A stretch of DNA of 64,000 bases, from NCBI GenBank assembly GCA_937996795.1, contig CALKUH010000030.1, forward strand, positions 1-64,000, read 5' to 3'. The translations under genes were made by a program, and so were the position numbers. The stretch comes from an uncultured Verrucomicrobiota bacterium. GTDB lineage: Bacteria; Verrucomicrobiota; Kiritimatiellia; CAIVKH01. Below the pieces are notes generated by a model. It saw only the letters and a list, made by a program, of their open reading frames with translations. It was not told the DNA's origin and ran no database searches. Below, in pieces: positions 52,227 to 61,365 of this stretch (the stretch's first letter is position 1; the number at the start of each line of letters is the position of its first letter).

Positions 52227-52673
52227 ATGAGGCATCGCAAAAAGACGATCAAGCTGGGCCGCACCTCGGAGCACCGCGACGCGCTGCTCTCCGGCCTGGT
52301 CTGCAACCTGGTCACGGCCCGGCGCATCACCACCACGCTGCCCAAGGCGAAAGCCGCGCGCAGCCTGGCGGAACGCATGGTCACCCTGGCCAAGCGCAAC
52401 ACCCTGCACAGCCGCCGCCGCGCGGTCTCGATCCTGCGCCAGGCGTCCATCGTGGACAGCCTGTTCGCGGACATCGGGCCCGCGATGCAGGACCGTGCCG
52501 GGGGCTACACCCGCATCCTGAAACTCGGCAAACGCATGAGCGACAGCGCCGAGATGGCGATTCTCGAATGGGTCAACTTCGTGCCGCAGCCGCCGAAGAA
52601 AAAGCCCGCGAAAGACGCCAAGGCCGGCGCCAAGCCGGAAGCCGACGAAAAGGAAGCCAAGGCTTCCAAATAA
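52227..52673 (+). CDS. rplQ: 50S ribosomal protein L17
   Basis: 148-residue L17. MRHRKKTIKLGRTSEHRDAL is the family start, followed by KAKAARSLAERMVTLAKR. The C-terminus has a Lys/Ala/Glu-rich tail (PKKKPAKDAKAGAKPEADEK) of low complexity, like the extension on S11. It is the last gene of the supercluster, followed by a strong terminator. Confidence 0.97.
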   Translation: MRHRKKTIKLGRTSEHRDALLSGLVCNLVTARRITTTLPKAKAARSLAERMVTLAKRNTLHSRRRAVSILRQASIVDSLFADIGPAMQDRAGGYTRILKLGKRMSDSAEMAILEWVNFVPQPPKKKPAKDAKAGAKPEADEKEAKASK

Positions 52674-52691
52674 GCGGACGACAGATCAACG

Positions 52692-52722
52692 AAAAGCCCC
52701 CGGTGCAAACCGGGGGCTTTTT
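52692..52722 (+). terminator. Intrinsic terminator closing the ribosomal supercluster
   Basis: Perfect 13-bp stem AAAAGCCCCCGGT (52692-52704) / ACCGGGGGCTTTT (52709-52721) with a GCAA tetraloop and a T-rich tail (TTTTTGTTTT). It lies 18 bases after the rplQ stop and is the best terminator in the window. Confidence 0.95.
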
Positions 52723-52735
52723 GTTTTGGCGACCG

Positions 52736-52799
52736 TTGCAACGGCTGTAAAAACGATTCCCACGCCTCTGCAACGTCTGTAATTTACAGGCGCTGTAAA
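52736..52799 (+). promoter_or_regulatory. Repeated 16-bp motif upstream of the ABC ATPase genes
   Basis: TTGCAACGGCTGTAAA (52736-52751) and CTGCAACGTCTGTAAT (52768-52783) are 32 bp apart. A shorter relative (GCGCTGTAAAA, about 52790-52800) ends just before the ATG at 52803. Compared with TTCCAACGTCTGTAAA, found twice at 7560-7606, they match 14/16 and 13/16. The orientation toward the gene is the same at both loci. Confidence 0.5.
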
Positions 52800-52802
52800 A
52801 CA

Positions 52803-53768
52803 ATGCACGCCGCCCCCCTCTTGGATGTTCGCGATCTCTCCGTTCACTTCGGCCCGCCCGCGCGGCCGGTGCGCGCGGTGGATGGCATTTCGTTTTCCGT
52901 GCAGCGCGGCGAGGTGGTGGCGCTGGTGGGGGAAAGCGGCAGCGGCAAAAGCGTGACCGCGCTTTCGCTCGCGCGGCTGTTGCCCGAGCCGCAGGCGCGC
53001 TACGTGTCGGGATCCATCGTGATGGGCGGCGTGGATGTGCTGCGTGCGTCGCCCGCGGAGGTGCGCGCGCTGCGGGGTTCGCGTATCGCGTATGTGTTCC
53101 AGGAGCCGTCGGCCGCGCTGAATCCCGTCTTCACCATCGGGTTCCAGATTGATGAGGCGTTGCGGCTGCACCAGCCCGCCACGCCGCGCGCGGCGGAGCG
53201 CGAGCGGTTGTTGCGCGCGGTGGGGTTGGAGGACGCGACGCGGGTCGCGCGGTCCCATCCCCATGAACTGAGCGGCGGCATGCAGCAGCGCGCGGTGATC
53301 GCGATGGCGCTGGCGGGCCGGCCCGCGCTGCTCGTGGCGGACGAGCCGACGACCGCGCTCGACGTGACGGTGCAGGCGCAGGTGCTGCAGGTGCTGCTGG
53401 ACGTGCAGCGGGCGGAGGGCATGGGGCTGTTGTTCATCACGCATAATCTCGGGCTGGTGAAAAAAATCGCGTATCGCATGCTCGTCATGTACGCGGGGCA
53501 GCTCGTGGAGGCCGGACCGGTGTCGGAGGTGTTGCGCGCGCCGCGCCATCCCTATACGAAGGCGCTGATGCGCGCCGTGCCGCGGCTGCGCGGTCGTATG
53601 GCGCAACTGGAGGGGATCCCGGGGACGGTGCCCGCCGCGTCGGACTATCCGGCGGGATGCCGCTTTCATCCGCGCTGCCCGCACGCGGAGGCGCGGTGCC
53701 GGGCGGAGGCGCCGGCGTGGGAGGATGACGCCGGCGTGCGGTGCCATTTCTGGCGGACCCTGTCATGA
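52803..53768 (+). CDS. Oligopeptide-type ABC transporter ATPase (OppD-like)
   Basis: 321-residue ATPase of a dipeptide/oligopeptide (Opp/Dpp) importer. Walker A GESGSGKS (residues 43-50), Q-loop VFQEPSAALNP, signature LSGGMQQR, Walker B LLVADEPTTALD and the switch His in FITHNLG are present. The family-typical C-terminal tail has clustered Cys residues (GCRFHPRCPHAEARC), which in some members form an iron-sulfur or metal site. Its stop overlaps the next ATPase start by ATGA. No permease or binding-protein gene is adjacent, so the partners must lie elsewhere. Confidence 0.92.
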   Translation: MHAAPLLDVRDLSVHFGPPARPVRAVDGISFSVQRGEVVALVGESGSGKSVTALSLARLLPEPQARYVSGSIVMGGVDVLRASPAEVRALRGSRIAYVFQEPSAALNPVFTIGFQIDEALRLHQPATPRAAERERLLRAVGLEDATRVARSHPHELSGGMQQRAVIAMALAGRPALLVADEPTTALDVTVQAQVLQVLLDVQRAEGMGLLFITHNLGLVKKIAYRMLVMYAGQLVEAGPVSEVLRAPRHPYTKALMRAVPRLRGRMAQLEGIPGTVPAASDYPAGCRFHPRCPHAEARCRAEAPAWEDDAGVRCHFWRTLS

Positions 53769-54535
53769 CGACGGCTTCCTTTGTCGAGGTGGACGACCTG
53801 CAGGTGGTGTTCCGGCGCGGACGGCAGCGCGTCACGGCGCTGGATGGGATCAGCCTGTCCATTGCGCGGGGCGAGGCCGTGGGGATTGTGGGCGAGAGCG
53901 GCAGCGGCAAGACGACGCTGGCCCGCGTGTTGCTGGGATTGGAGCATGCCACGCGCGGGCGCGCCGCCGTCGAGGGGCGTTCAGTGGCGGACTGGTTGAA
54001 GCGCGACCGCGCCGCGTACCGGCGCCGCGTCCAGATGGTCTTCCAGGATCCGTATGGTTCATTGAATCCGCGCCTCGCGGTGGGCGAGGCGCTGGCCGAG
54101 GTGTTGCGGGTGCACGGGTTGGCGCCGCGCGCGGGCGAGCGGGCGGCGGTGGCGGCCTTGCTGGCGGCGGTCGGGCTGGATGCCGCGTATGCCGGCCGCT
54201 ATCCGCACGAATTCAGCGGCGGCCAGCGCCAGCGCATCGGCATCGCGCGCGCGCTGGCGACCCGGCCCGAGGTGCTGATCGCGGATGAGCCGGTCTCCGC
54301 GCTCGACGTATCCGTGCAGGCGCAGGTGCTCAACCTGCTCAAGGATTTGCAGCGCGAGCGCGGGCTGACCCTGCTGCTCATCGCGCACGACCTCGCCGCC
54401 GTGCGCTACGTATGCGACCGCGTCGTCGTCATGCACCGCGGCCGCATCGTCGAACAAGGCCCCGCCGAACAGGTGCTGCAAGCGCCGTCCCATCCCTACA
54501 CCCAGGCCCTGCTGGCAGCGGTCCCGGAGGTGTGA
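53765..54535 (+). CDS. Oligopeptide-type ABC transporter ATPase (OppF-like)
   Basis: 256-residue second ATPase. The ATG at 53765 overlaps the upstream stop. Walker A GESGSGKT (residues 43-50), VFQDPYGSLNPR Q-loop, FSGGQRQRIGIARAL signature, LIADEPVSALDVS Walker B and LIAHDLAAV switch are intact. It ends soon after SHPYTQALLAAVPEV, shorter than OppF (about 330), and lacks the Cys-rich tail. It should form a heterodimer with the upstream ATPase. Confidence 0.92.
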   Translation: MTTASFVEVDDLQVVFRRGRQRVTALDGISLSIARGEAVGIVGESGSGKTTLARVLLGLEHATRGRAAVEGRSVADWLKRDRAAYRRRVQMVFQDPYGSLNPRLAVGEALAEVLRVHGLAPRAGERAAVAALLAAVGLDAAYAGRYPHEFSGGQRQRIGIARALATRPEVLIADEPVSALDVSVQAQVLNLLKDLQRERGLTLLLIAHDLAAVRYVCDRVVVMHRGRIVEQGPAEQVLQAPSHPYTQALLAAVPEV

Positions 54536-54539
54536 GCAG

Positions 54540-54580
54540 CCACGAATGGGCGCGAATTCCCGATTCGTAGTTATTCGTGG
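54540..54580. terminator. Inverted repeat between convergent genes
   Basis: CCACGAAT (54540-54547) pairs with ATTCGTGG (54573-54580). Inside lies a second CGAAT/ATTCG pair (54553-54557, 54563-54567). The arm overlaps the TAA of the minus-strand gene (54573-54571). Probable bidirectional terminator without a long T-run. Confidence 0.45.
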
Positions 54581-55230
54581 TTGGTTAATTCCCTCAGCGC
54601 GTCACGGGCGATCCAGCGGGCGGCGGGGGTGTTGAGGGCTTCGAGGGTGCGGGCGGTGGCGATGGCGCGGGCGCGCAGGGCGGGCGAGCGTTTGCCGATT
54701 TGGCGGAGGGCCCAGTTGACGGCTTTTTTGACGAAGTTCCGCTCGTCCGTCGCGCCGCGGCGGATGGCGGCGAAGCAGGGCTCGAAGTCGGCGTCCGACG
54801 CGTTCTTGTCGTGCACCGCGAGCGTGGCCATCAGCACGTAGCCCGCACGGCGCACGAATTCGGGCCGGCGCCGGCTCCAGTGCAGCGCCTTGCGCCACGC
54901 GTGTGGCGTGCGGTTGAAGAGATTGTTGCAGACCTGGTCGCAGAGATCCCACGAGCGGAAATCGCGCGCCCAGTCTTCCATCTGCGCCGCGGTGACCTGG
55001 CGCGGGTCGTCCACGAGCGAGGCGAGGATGCGCGCTTCGTGGACGCCGGTTTTCCACAGCGCGAGGGCGAGCGCGTGATCGCGGCGGTGTGCGCGCGCGA
55101 GGCGGCGCAGGGCGGGGATGGAGACGCCCAGCGCGGACGAGGTGTCGATGCCGAATCGGGCCATGCCCGGCAGGTTCGACGGCGTCGCGAGGCGGCGCAG
55201 CTGGGCGAGGATGGCGGCCGGGTTGGTCAT
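54571..55230 (-). CDS. AlkD-like DNA alkylation repair protein
   Basis: 219-residue all-helical HEAT-repeat DNA glycosylase family protein. The ATG at 55230 (MTNPAAILAQLRRLATPSN) is preferred to the GTG 15 bases upstream. Family features: GIDTSSALGVSIPALRRLAR, VDDPRQVTAAQMEDWARDFRSWDLCDQVC, and the conserved FVKKAVNWALRQIGKRSPAL. Members excise or process N3/N7-alkylpurines; activity here is inferred from similarity. It stands alone, convergent with the ABC genes and divergent from tgt. Confidence 0.88.
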   Translation of the reverse strand: MTNPAAILAQLRRLATPSNLPGMARFGIDTSSALGVSIPALRRLARAHRRDHALALALWKTGVHEARILASLVDDPRQVTAAQMEDWARDFRSWDLCDQVCNNLFNRTPHAWRKALHWSRRRPEFVRRAGYVLMATLAVHDKNASDADFEPCFAAIRRGATDERNFVKKAVNWALRQIGKRSPALRARAIATARTLEALNTPAARWIARDALRELTNHE

Positions 55231-55315
55231 GCGGCGAGCGTACACCGACTCGCACGAAGGGTCATTTCTTCATTGGTCCCCGGTTCATTCTTGTTTACGT
55301 TACGCGCTCTTTTGC

Positions 55316-56449
<1,134 letters not shown>

Positions 56450-56459
56450 GGAGCAGACG

Positions 56460-56825
56460 ATGGAGTCGATGATGATGGTGATCGCGATGGGGCCGCCGCC
56501 GGGCGCGGAAGGCCAACAGTCCCCGTTGTTCATGTTCGGCTGGCTGGGCATCATGCTCGCGCTGTTCTACATGATGCTGATCCGCCCGCAGCGCCGCCGC
56601 GAGAAGGAGCGGCAGGACATGCTCTCGAAGCTCAAGACCGGCGACCGCGTGCTGTTTTCCGGCGGCATGATCGGCGTGATCGCCAACGTCAAGGAGAAGA
56701 CCTACGTCATCAAGGTGGCGGAGAAGACGAAGGTTGAAGTGGTGCGCGGCGCGGTCAGCCAGGTGCTCGACAAGGGCGAGCTGCCGGCGGACGTGGACCA
56801 GGCGCAGGACGTGCAGACGAAGTAA
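56460..56825 (+). CDS. yajC: Preprotein translocase subunit YajC
   Basis: 121-residue single-span membrane protein that associates with SecDF. After a short Met-rich start comes one transmembrane helix (FMFGWLGIMLALFYMMLI) and the conserved RPQRRREKERQDMLSKLKTGDRV. The start at 56460 has GAGGAG upstream. It lies between tgt and secDF. Confidence 0.95.
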   Translation: MESMMMVIAMGPPPGAEGQQSPLFMFGWLGIMLALFYMMLIRPQRRREKERQDMLSKLKTGDRVLFSGGMIGVIANVKEKTYVIKVAEKTKVEVVRGAVSQVLDKGELPADVDQAQDVQTK

Positions 56826-56859
56826 ACGCGGGGCGAAAATTTTCTAGCGGGGTCGAGAC

Positions 56860-59313
56860 ATGGAAAAGCAGTCGATTTGGAAATGGTTGGTGCTGATCGG
56901 GCTCACCGCGTGGTCGATCGCGGTGGTCACGCCGTTCAGCGACAAGATCAAGCTGGGCCTCGACCTGCAGGGCGGCACGCGGTACGTGCTCGAAGTGGAC
57001 ACCTCGGAACTCGACACCGAGGCTACGCGCGATGCGCAGGAGCGCGCGATGGAGGTCATCCGCAACCGCGTGGACGCGATGGGCGTGGCCGAGCCGGTGA
57101 TCTATGCCGAGCCCGGGAACCGCATCGTCGTGGAAATCCCCGGCCTCAAGGCGACGGACCGGGAGCGCGCGCTGAAGAACATCCAGAGCGCGGCCTACCT
57201 TGAATTCCGGATGGTGCACCCGGAGAACGATACGCTGGTTGATGAGTTCCTCGCGAAGGGCGAGGCGCCCGCGGGCTACCGCATGGTCAATGTCGGCGAT
57301 GCCGGCGGACGCGACGAGAAGCTGCTCAAGCGCGACCGCACGCTGGATGCCGCGGGGGAGACGGAGGAGAACGTGCGCGCGCGGGTCCGCAGTTTCCGCG
57401 CGCCGTCGGGGTACGAGCTGCTGCTGGAACGCGTGAAGCGCGGCGACCAGGATTTCTTCCGGCCGGCCTTTGTCAGCAAGCGCGCCGAATTGAAGGGCGA
57501 GAGCATCGCGAACGCGGCGGTGGACTACGACATGGTCCAGCGTCCCGTGGTGTCGATGCGGTTTGACGGGCCCGGCGGGCGCCGGTTCACGAACCTGACC
57601 CGCGACTATGCGCCGGGCGGCGCGAAGAATCCCGGCAACCGGATCCGCCAGCTCGGCATCGTGCTCGACGGCACGCTGTATTCCGCGCCGACGATCCGCG
57701 AGGCGATCTATGGCGGCTCGGCGCAGATCGAGGGCAACTTCACGCTCGGCGAGGCGCAGGATCTCGCGCTCGTGCTGCGCGCGGGCGCGCTGCCGGCGCC
57801 GGTGAAGCTGCTCGAGGAGCGCACGGTGGACCCGACGCTCGGCCAGGATTCCATCGAATCGGGCAAGCGCGCGACGATCATCGGCGGCCTGGCCACGATC
57901 ATCTTCATGGCGCTGTATTACACCATCGCGGGCGGCGTGGGAAATGTCGCGCTGCTGATGAACATCGTGTTGCTGCCGGTGGGCCTGATCATCACGGGCG
58001 GCTTCCTCAGCATCCTCGCGAACACCGGGTCCGCGGGCAGCGCCATGCATTTGCCGACGCTCACGCTGCCGGGTATCGCGGGCATCGCGCTGACCATCGG
58101 TATGGCGGTGGACGCCAACGTGCTGATCTTCGAGCGCATGCGCGAGGAGCAGAAGGCGGGCAAGCGCTTCAAGTTCGTCATCGACGCCGGCTACAACAAG
58201 GCGTTCAGCGCGATTTTTGACGCGAACATCACGACGCTGCTGACGGCGATTATCCTGTTCTGGCAGGGCACCGGCCCGGTCCGCGGCTATGCGGTGACGC
58301 TGAGCGCCGGCGTGATCGTGAGCATGTACACCGCGCTGGTCATCACGCGCATGGTGTTCGGGTTGCTGGCGCGGACGAACATCCAGCAGCTCAAGATGAT
58401 GGAACTGATCCGCGAGACGAAGATCGACTTCCTCAAGGTCAGCAAGCCGTTCATCGCGTTGTCGCTGGTGGTGATCATCGCGACGTGGGCGCTGTTCTTC
58501 AAGAAGGGCGAGGCCAATTTCGGCGTCGACTTCCTCGGCGGCGCGTCGGTGACGATGCAGTTCAAGGAGAAGATCCCGGTGGAGGACATCCGCGCGACGC
58601 TGGCCGACGCCGGCCTGCGTGGGGCGACGGTGGCCTACCAGCGCGCGGCGCTGGTCGAGGGGAACGAGACGGTCCACGAGTATCTGGAAATCAAGGCGGA
58701 CGACGGCGCGGGTCAGCAGGTGGCGGACACGATCACCGGCACGTACGCCGCGCAGGAATACCGTGTGCTCAAGGTGGACGAAGTGGGGCCGCAGATCGGC
58801 AAGGAGCTCCAGCGCAAGGCGATCGTCGCGACGTTGCTGGCGTTGGTGGCCCTGATTGTCTATGTGTCGATCCGTTTCGAGTTCCCGTTCGCCGTGGGCG
58901 CGGTGGTGGCGGTCTTCCACGACGTGCTCGTCGCGGTGGGCATCTTCTGCGCGATGGGCGGCCAGTTGAACCTGGCGATGGTGGCGGCGGTGCTGACGAT
59001 CATCGGCTATTCCGTCAACGACACGATCGTGATCTTCGACCGCGTGCGCGAGAACCTGAAGCTCAACCCGGTCCGCTCGTTCCGCGAAATGGCGAACCTC
59101 AGCCTCAACCAGACGCTGAGCCGCACGTTGCTGACGACGTTCACGACGCTCTTCACGGTGGTGTCGCTGCTGCTGTTCGGCGGCGGCGCGATCTACGAGT
59201 TCTCGCTCCTGCTGTTCATCGGCATGATCGCGGGCGTGTACTCGACGATCTACATCGCGACGCCGGTCGTGATGTTCTGGCACCGCCGCGACAAGGCGCC
59301 GTCCGCCGCCTGA
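56860..59313 (+). CDS. secDF: Fused protein translocase SecDF
   Basis: 817-residue fusion of SecD and SecF, which uses the proton gradient to finish export through SecYEG. The SecD part has LGLDLQGGTRYVLEV, a periplasmic P1 domain with RNRVDAMGVAEP, and GMAVDANVLIFERMREE in TM4 (Asp418). The SecF part starts near residue 510 (KIDFLKVSKPF), with FGVDFLGGASVTMQF and the TM proton-path motif VNDTIVIFDRVREN (Asp721). Twelve transmembrane helices are expected. The fusion replaces the separate genes of enterics and is common in PVC and Firmicutes. Confidence 0.97.
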   Translation: MEKQSIWKWLVLIGLTAWSIAVVTPFSDKIKLGLDLQGGTRYVLEVDTSELDTEATRDAQERAMEVIRNRVDAMGVAEPVIYAEPGNRIVVEIPGLKATDRERALKNIQSAAYLEFRMVHPENDTLVDEFLAKGEAPAGYRMVNVGDAGGRDEKLLKRDRTLDAAGETEENVRARVRSFRAPSGYELLLERVKRGDQDFFRPAFVSKRAELKGESIANAAVDYDMVQRPVVSMRFDGPGGRRFTNLTRDYAPGGAKNPGNRIRQLGIVLDGTLYSAPTIREAIYGGSAQIEGNFTLGEAQDLALVLRAGALPAPVKLLEERTVDPTLGQDSIESGKRATIIGGLATIIFMALYYTIAGGVGNVALLMNIVLLPVGLIITGGFLSILANTGSAGSAMHLPTLTLPGIAGIALTIGMAVDANVLIFERMREEQKAGKRFKFVIDAGYNKAFSAIFDANITTLLTAIILFWQGTGPVRGYAVTLSAGVIVSMYTALVITRMVFGLLARTNIQQLKMMELIRETKIDFLKVSKPFIALSLVVIIATWALFFKKGEANFGVDFLGGASVTMQFKEKIPVEDIRATLADAGLRGATVAYQRAALVEGNETVHEYLEIKADDGAGQQVADTITGTYAAQEYRVLKVDEVGPQIGKELQRKAIVATLLALVALIVYVSIRFEFPFAVGAVVAVFHDVLVAVGIFCAMGGQLNLAMVAAVLTIIGYSVNDTIVIFDRVRENLKLNPVRSFREMANLSLNQTLSRTLLTTFTTLFTVVSLLLFGGGAIYEFSLLLFIGMIAGVYSTIYIATPVVMFWHRRDKAPSAA

Positions 59314-59323
59314 GGAGCGCGCC

Positions 59324-61039
59324 GTGCCCCTTACGCCGGGCAAGGTCTGGCAGACGGTCGCATCGGATGACCGCGCTGCCGTTGCGCTGGCGCAGGAGGC
59401 CCGCATCCCGCTCGCGGTGGCCCGCCTGCTGCATGCGCGTGGCTACCGCGACGCCGAGGCGGCTGATCGATTCCTGAATCCGCGCCTGAGCGCCATCGGC
59501 GACCCCTTCGACCTGCCCGGCATGGAGGCGGCGGTCGCGCGCATCTGGCGCGCGGTAGATGCGGCGGAGCGCATCGCGGTCTTCGGCGACTACGATGTGG
59601 ACGGCATCACCAGCGCGGCGTTGCTCACGCAGGTGTTGCGTGCGCTGGGCGCCGATGCCGTGCCGTTCCTGCCGCATCGTCTGGAGGAAGGCTATGGCCT
59701 CAGTCCCGAAGCGCTGGAGCGCTGTTTGGAATCCTGCCGGCCCCGGCTCCTGGTGACGGTGGATTGCGGGACGGGGTCCGTCGCGGCGGTGGAGGAGGCG
59801 TCGCGGCGGGGGGTGGATGTGATTGTGACGGACCACCACGAGCCGGGCGAGCAGCTCGCGCCGGCGTGCGCGCTGGTGAATCCGAAGCTGGGCGCCGATG
59901 AGCGGCTGCACGCGCTGGCGGGCGTGGGGGTCACGTTTAAACTCTGCCACGCGCTGGCCAAACACGGCCGCGCCGCCGGGCGTCCGCTCGCGGGTCTAGA
60001 CCTGAAGCCGCACCTGGATTTGGTGGCGCTTGGCACCATTGCGGACATCGTGCCGCTCGTGGGGGAGAACCGCATCCTGGCGCGGCACGGACTTGTCCAG
60101 ATGAACCAGACGCAGCGGCCGGGCCTGGAGGCGTTGATCGACGTGGCGGGCATCCAGGACGAAATCGATGCCTATGAGGTGGGGTTCCGGCTGGGTCCGC
60201 GTCTGAATGCGGCCGGACGCCTGGGCGATGCGCAGCGCGCGCTGGAGCTGTTGATGGGCGACGATGCGACGCGTGTGCGCGAGCTGGCGGAGGAACTGGA
60301 CCGCTCCAATCGCGAGCGACAGGAGATCGAGGCGCGGACGTTGAAGGAAGCACTGGCCGAGTTGGAGGCGCGCTTCGATCCCGCCCGCGACTTCGGCCTC
60401 GTGGTGGGCCGTGCCGGCTGGCATCCCGGCGTGGTCGGCATCGTGGCGTCGCGCCTGCTGCAGCGTTTCCACCGCCCGGTGGCGGTCGTGGCCGTGTCGG
60501 ATGACGGCGGGCGCGGTTCCTGCCGTAGCATCGAAGGGTTCGACATGGTGGCCGGGTTGCGCGCGTGCGCGGATGATTTGGCGAAATATGGCGGCCATGC
60601 GATGGCCGCGGGCCTGGAACTCAAGCCGGGGCGCCTGGCCTCCTTCGCCGAATCGTTCAACGTGGCGGCAGGCCAGTTGCTGGCCGGGCGCGACCTGCGG
60701 CCCACCCAGCGGATTGACGCGTGGCTGGCGCTGGACGAAGTGGACGACGCGCTGGCCGACGCGATGGACCGCCTGCGGCCCTTCGGGGTCGGCAACACGA
60801 CCCCGGTCTGGGCCGCCCGCGCCGTGCGCGTGGTCGGGCCGCCGCGCGTGGTGGGGCAGGGTCATCTGAAACTGCTGCTCGCCGGCGGCGGGCGCCAGGT
60901 GGAAGCCATGGGGTGGGGGATGGCGGAGCGCCCCCTGCCGGAGGGTCCGCTGGACGTGGCCTTCCAGCTCAAGCGCGATCGTTTCCGTGGCCAGGAGCGC
61001 CTGGTGCTGCACCTGCAGGACTTCCGGGCCGCTGAATAA
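59324..61039 (+). CDS. recJ: Single-stranded-DNA-specific exonuclease RecJ
   Basis: 571-residue 5'-3' ssDNA exonuclease of recombination and mismatch repair. GTG start at 59324 with TGAGGAG upstream. DHH-family metal motifs: FGDYDVDG (Asp89, 91, 93), VTVDCGTGS and TDHHEPGE (Asp170-His171-His172). The DHHA1 region contains GWHPGVVGIVASRL and GGHAMAAGLELK, followed by the C-terminal OB fold. Length is close to that of E. coli RecJ (577). It directly follows secDF, probably in one transcript. Confidence 0.97.
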   Translation: MPLTPGKVWQTVASDDRAAVALAQEARIPLAVARLLHARGYRDAEAADRFLNPRLSAIGDPFDLPGMEAAVARIWRAVDAAERIAVFGDYDVDGITSAALLTQVLRALGADAVPFLPHRLEEGYGLSPEALERCLESCRPRLLVTVDCGTGSVAAVEEASRRGVDVIVTDHHEPGEQLAPACALVNPKLGADERLHALAGVGVTFKLCHALAKHGRAAGRPLAGLDLKPHLDLVALGTIADIVPLVGENRILARHGLVQMNQTQRPGLEALIDVAGIQDEIDAYEVGFRLGPRLNAAGRLGDAQRALELLMGDDATRVRELAEELDRSNRERQEIEARTLKEALAELEARFDPARDFGLVVGRAGWHPGVVGIVASRLLQRFHRPVAVVAVSDDGGRGSCRSIEGFDMVAGLRACADDLAKYGGHAMAAGLELKPGRLASFAESFNVAAGQLLAGRDLRPTQRIDAWLALDEVDDALADAMDRLRPFGVGNTTPVWAARAVRVVGPPRVVGQGHLKLLLAGGGRQVEAMGWGMAERPLPEGPLDVAFQLKRDRFRGQERLVLHLQDFRAAE

Positions 61040-61124
61040 AGAACTTAACGAGATTTCAGGGATTCCGCTTGCGTACCCCGCACCCCTGCACTACGTTCCT
61101 ACGCCTGTTTCAGGGAGAAATACG

Positions 61125-61352
61125 ATGGCCAAGGAATGTGAAATTTGCGGCAAGGGTTCAGTCACGGGTAACCGGATCATCCGGCACGGCTTGCCGAAGA
61201 AAAAAGGCGGCATCGGCTTGCACACCACTGGTGTGACACGGCGCCGGTTCCTGCCGAACCTGCAGCGCCTGCGCGCGCGTGTGGACGGCAAGACCCGTAC
61301 GATGCGTGTCTGCACGTCGTGCATCAAGTCCGGCAAGATCCAGAAGGCCTAA
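61125..61352 (+). CDS. rpmB: 50S ribosomal protein L28
   Basis: 75-residue L28 with two CxxC pairs (CEIC, Cys5/8; CTSC, Cys63/66), the zinc-binding form. GKGSVTGNRI and TRRRFLPNLQRLR are family signatures. CAGGGAG precedes the ATG; the longer upstream frame overlaps recJ and is rejected. Confidence 0.97.
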   Translation: MAKECEICGKGSVTGNRIIRHGLPKKKGGIGLHTTGVTRRRFLPNLQRLRARVDGKTRTMRVCTSCIKSGKIQKA

Positions 61353-61365
61353 GGACGGCGCGCGG

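Noticed and set aside
55231..55315. Sigma70 promoter TTGGTC-17-TACGTT upstream of tgt
   Set aside because: Only about half of the consensus matches in each box; not distinguishable from chance.
56755..59406. Antisense frame of 883 codons in secDF
   Set aside because: secDF is complete and highly conserved on the plus strand; the mirror frame is low-complexity His/Arg/Asp.
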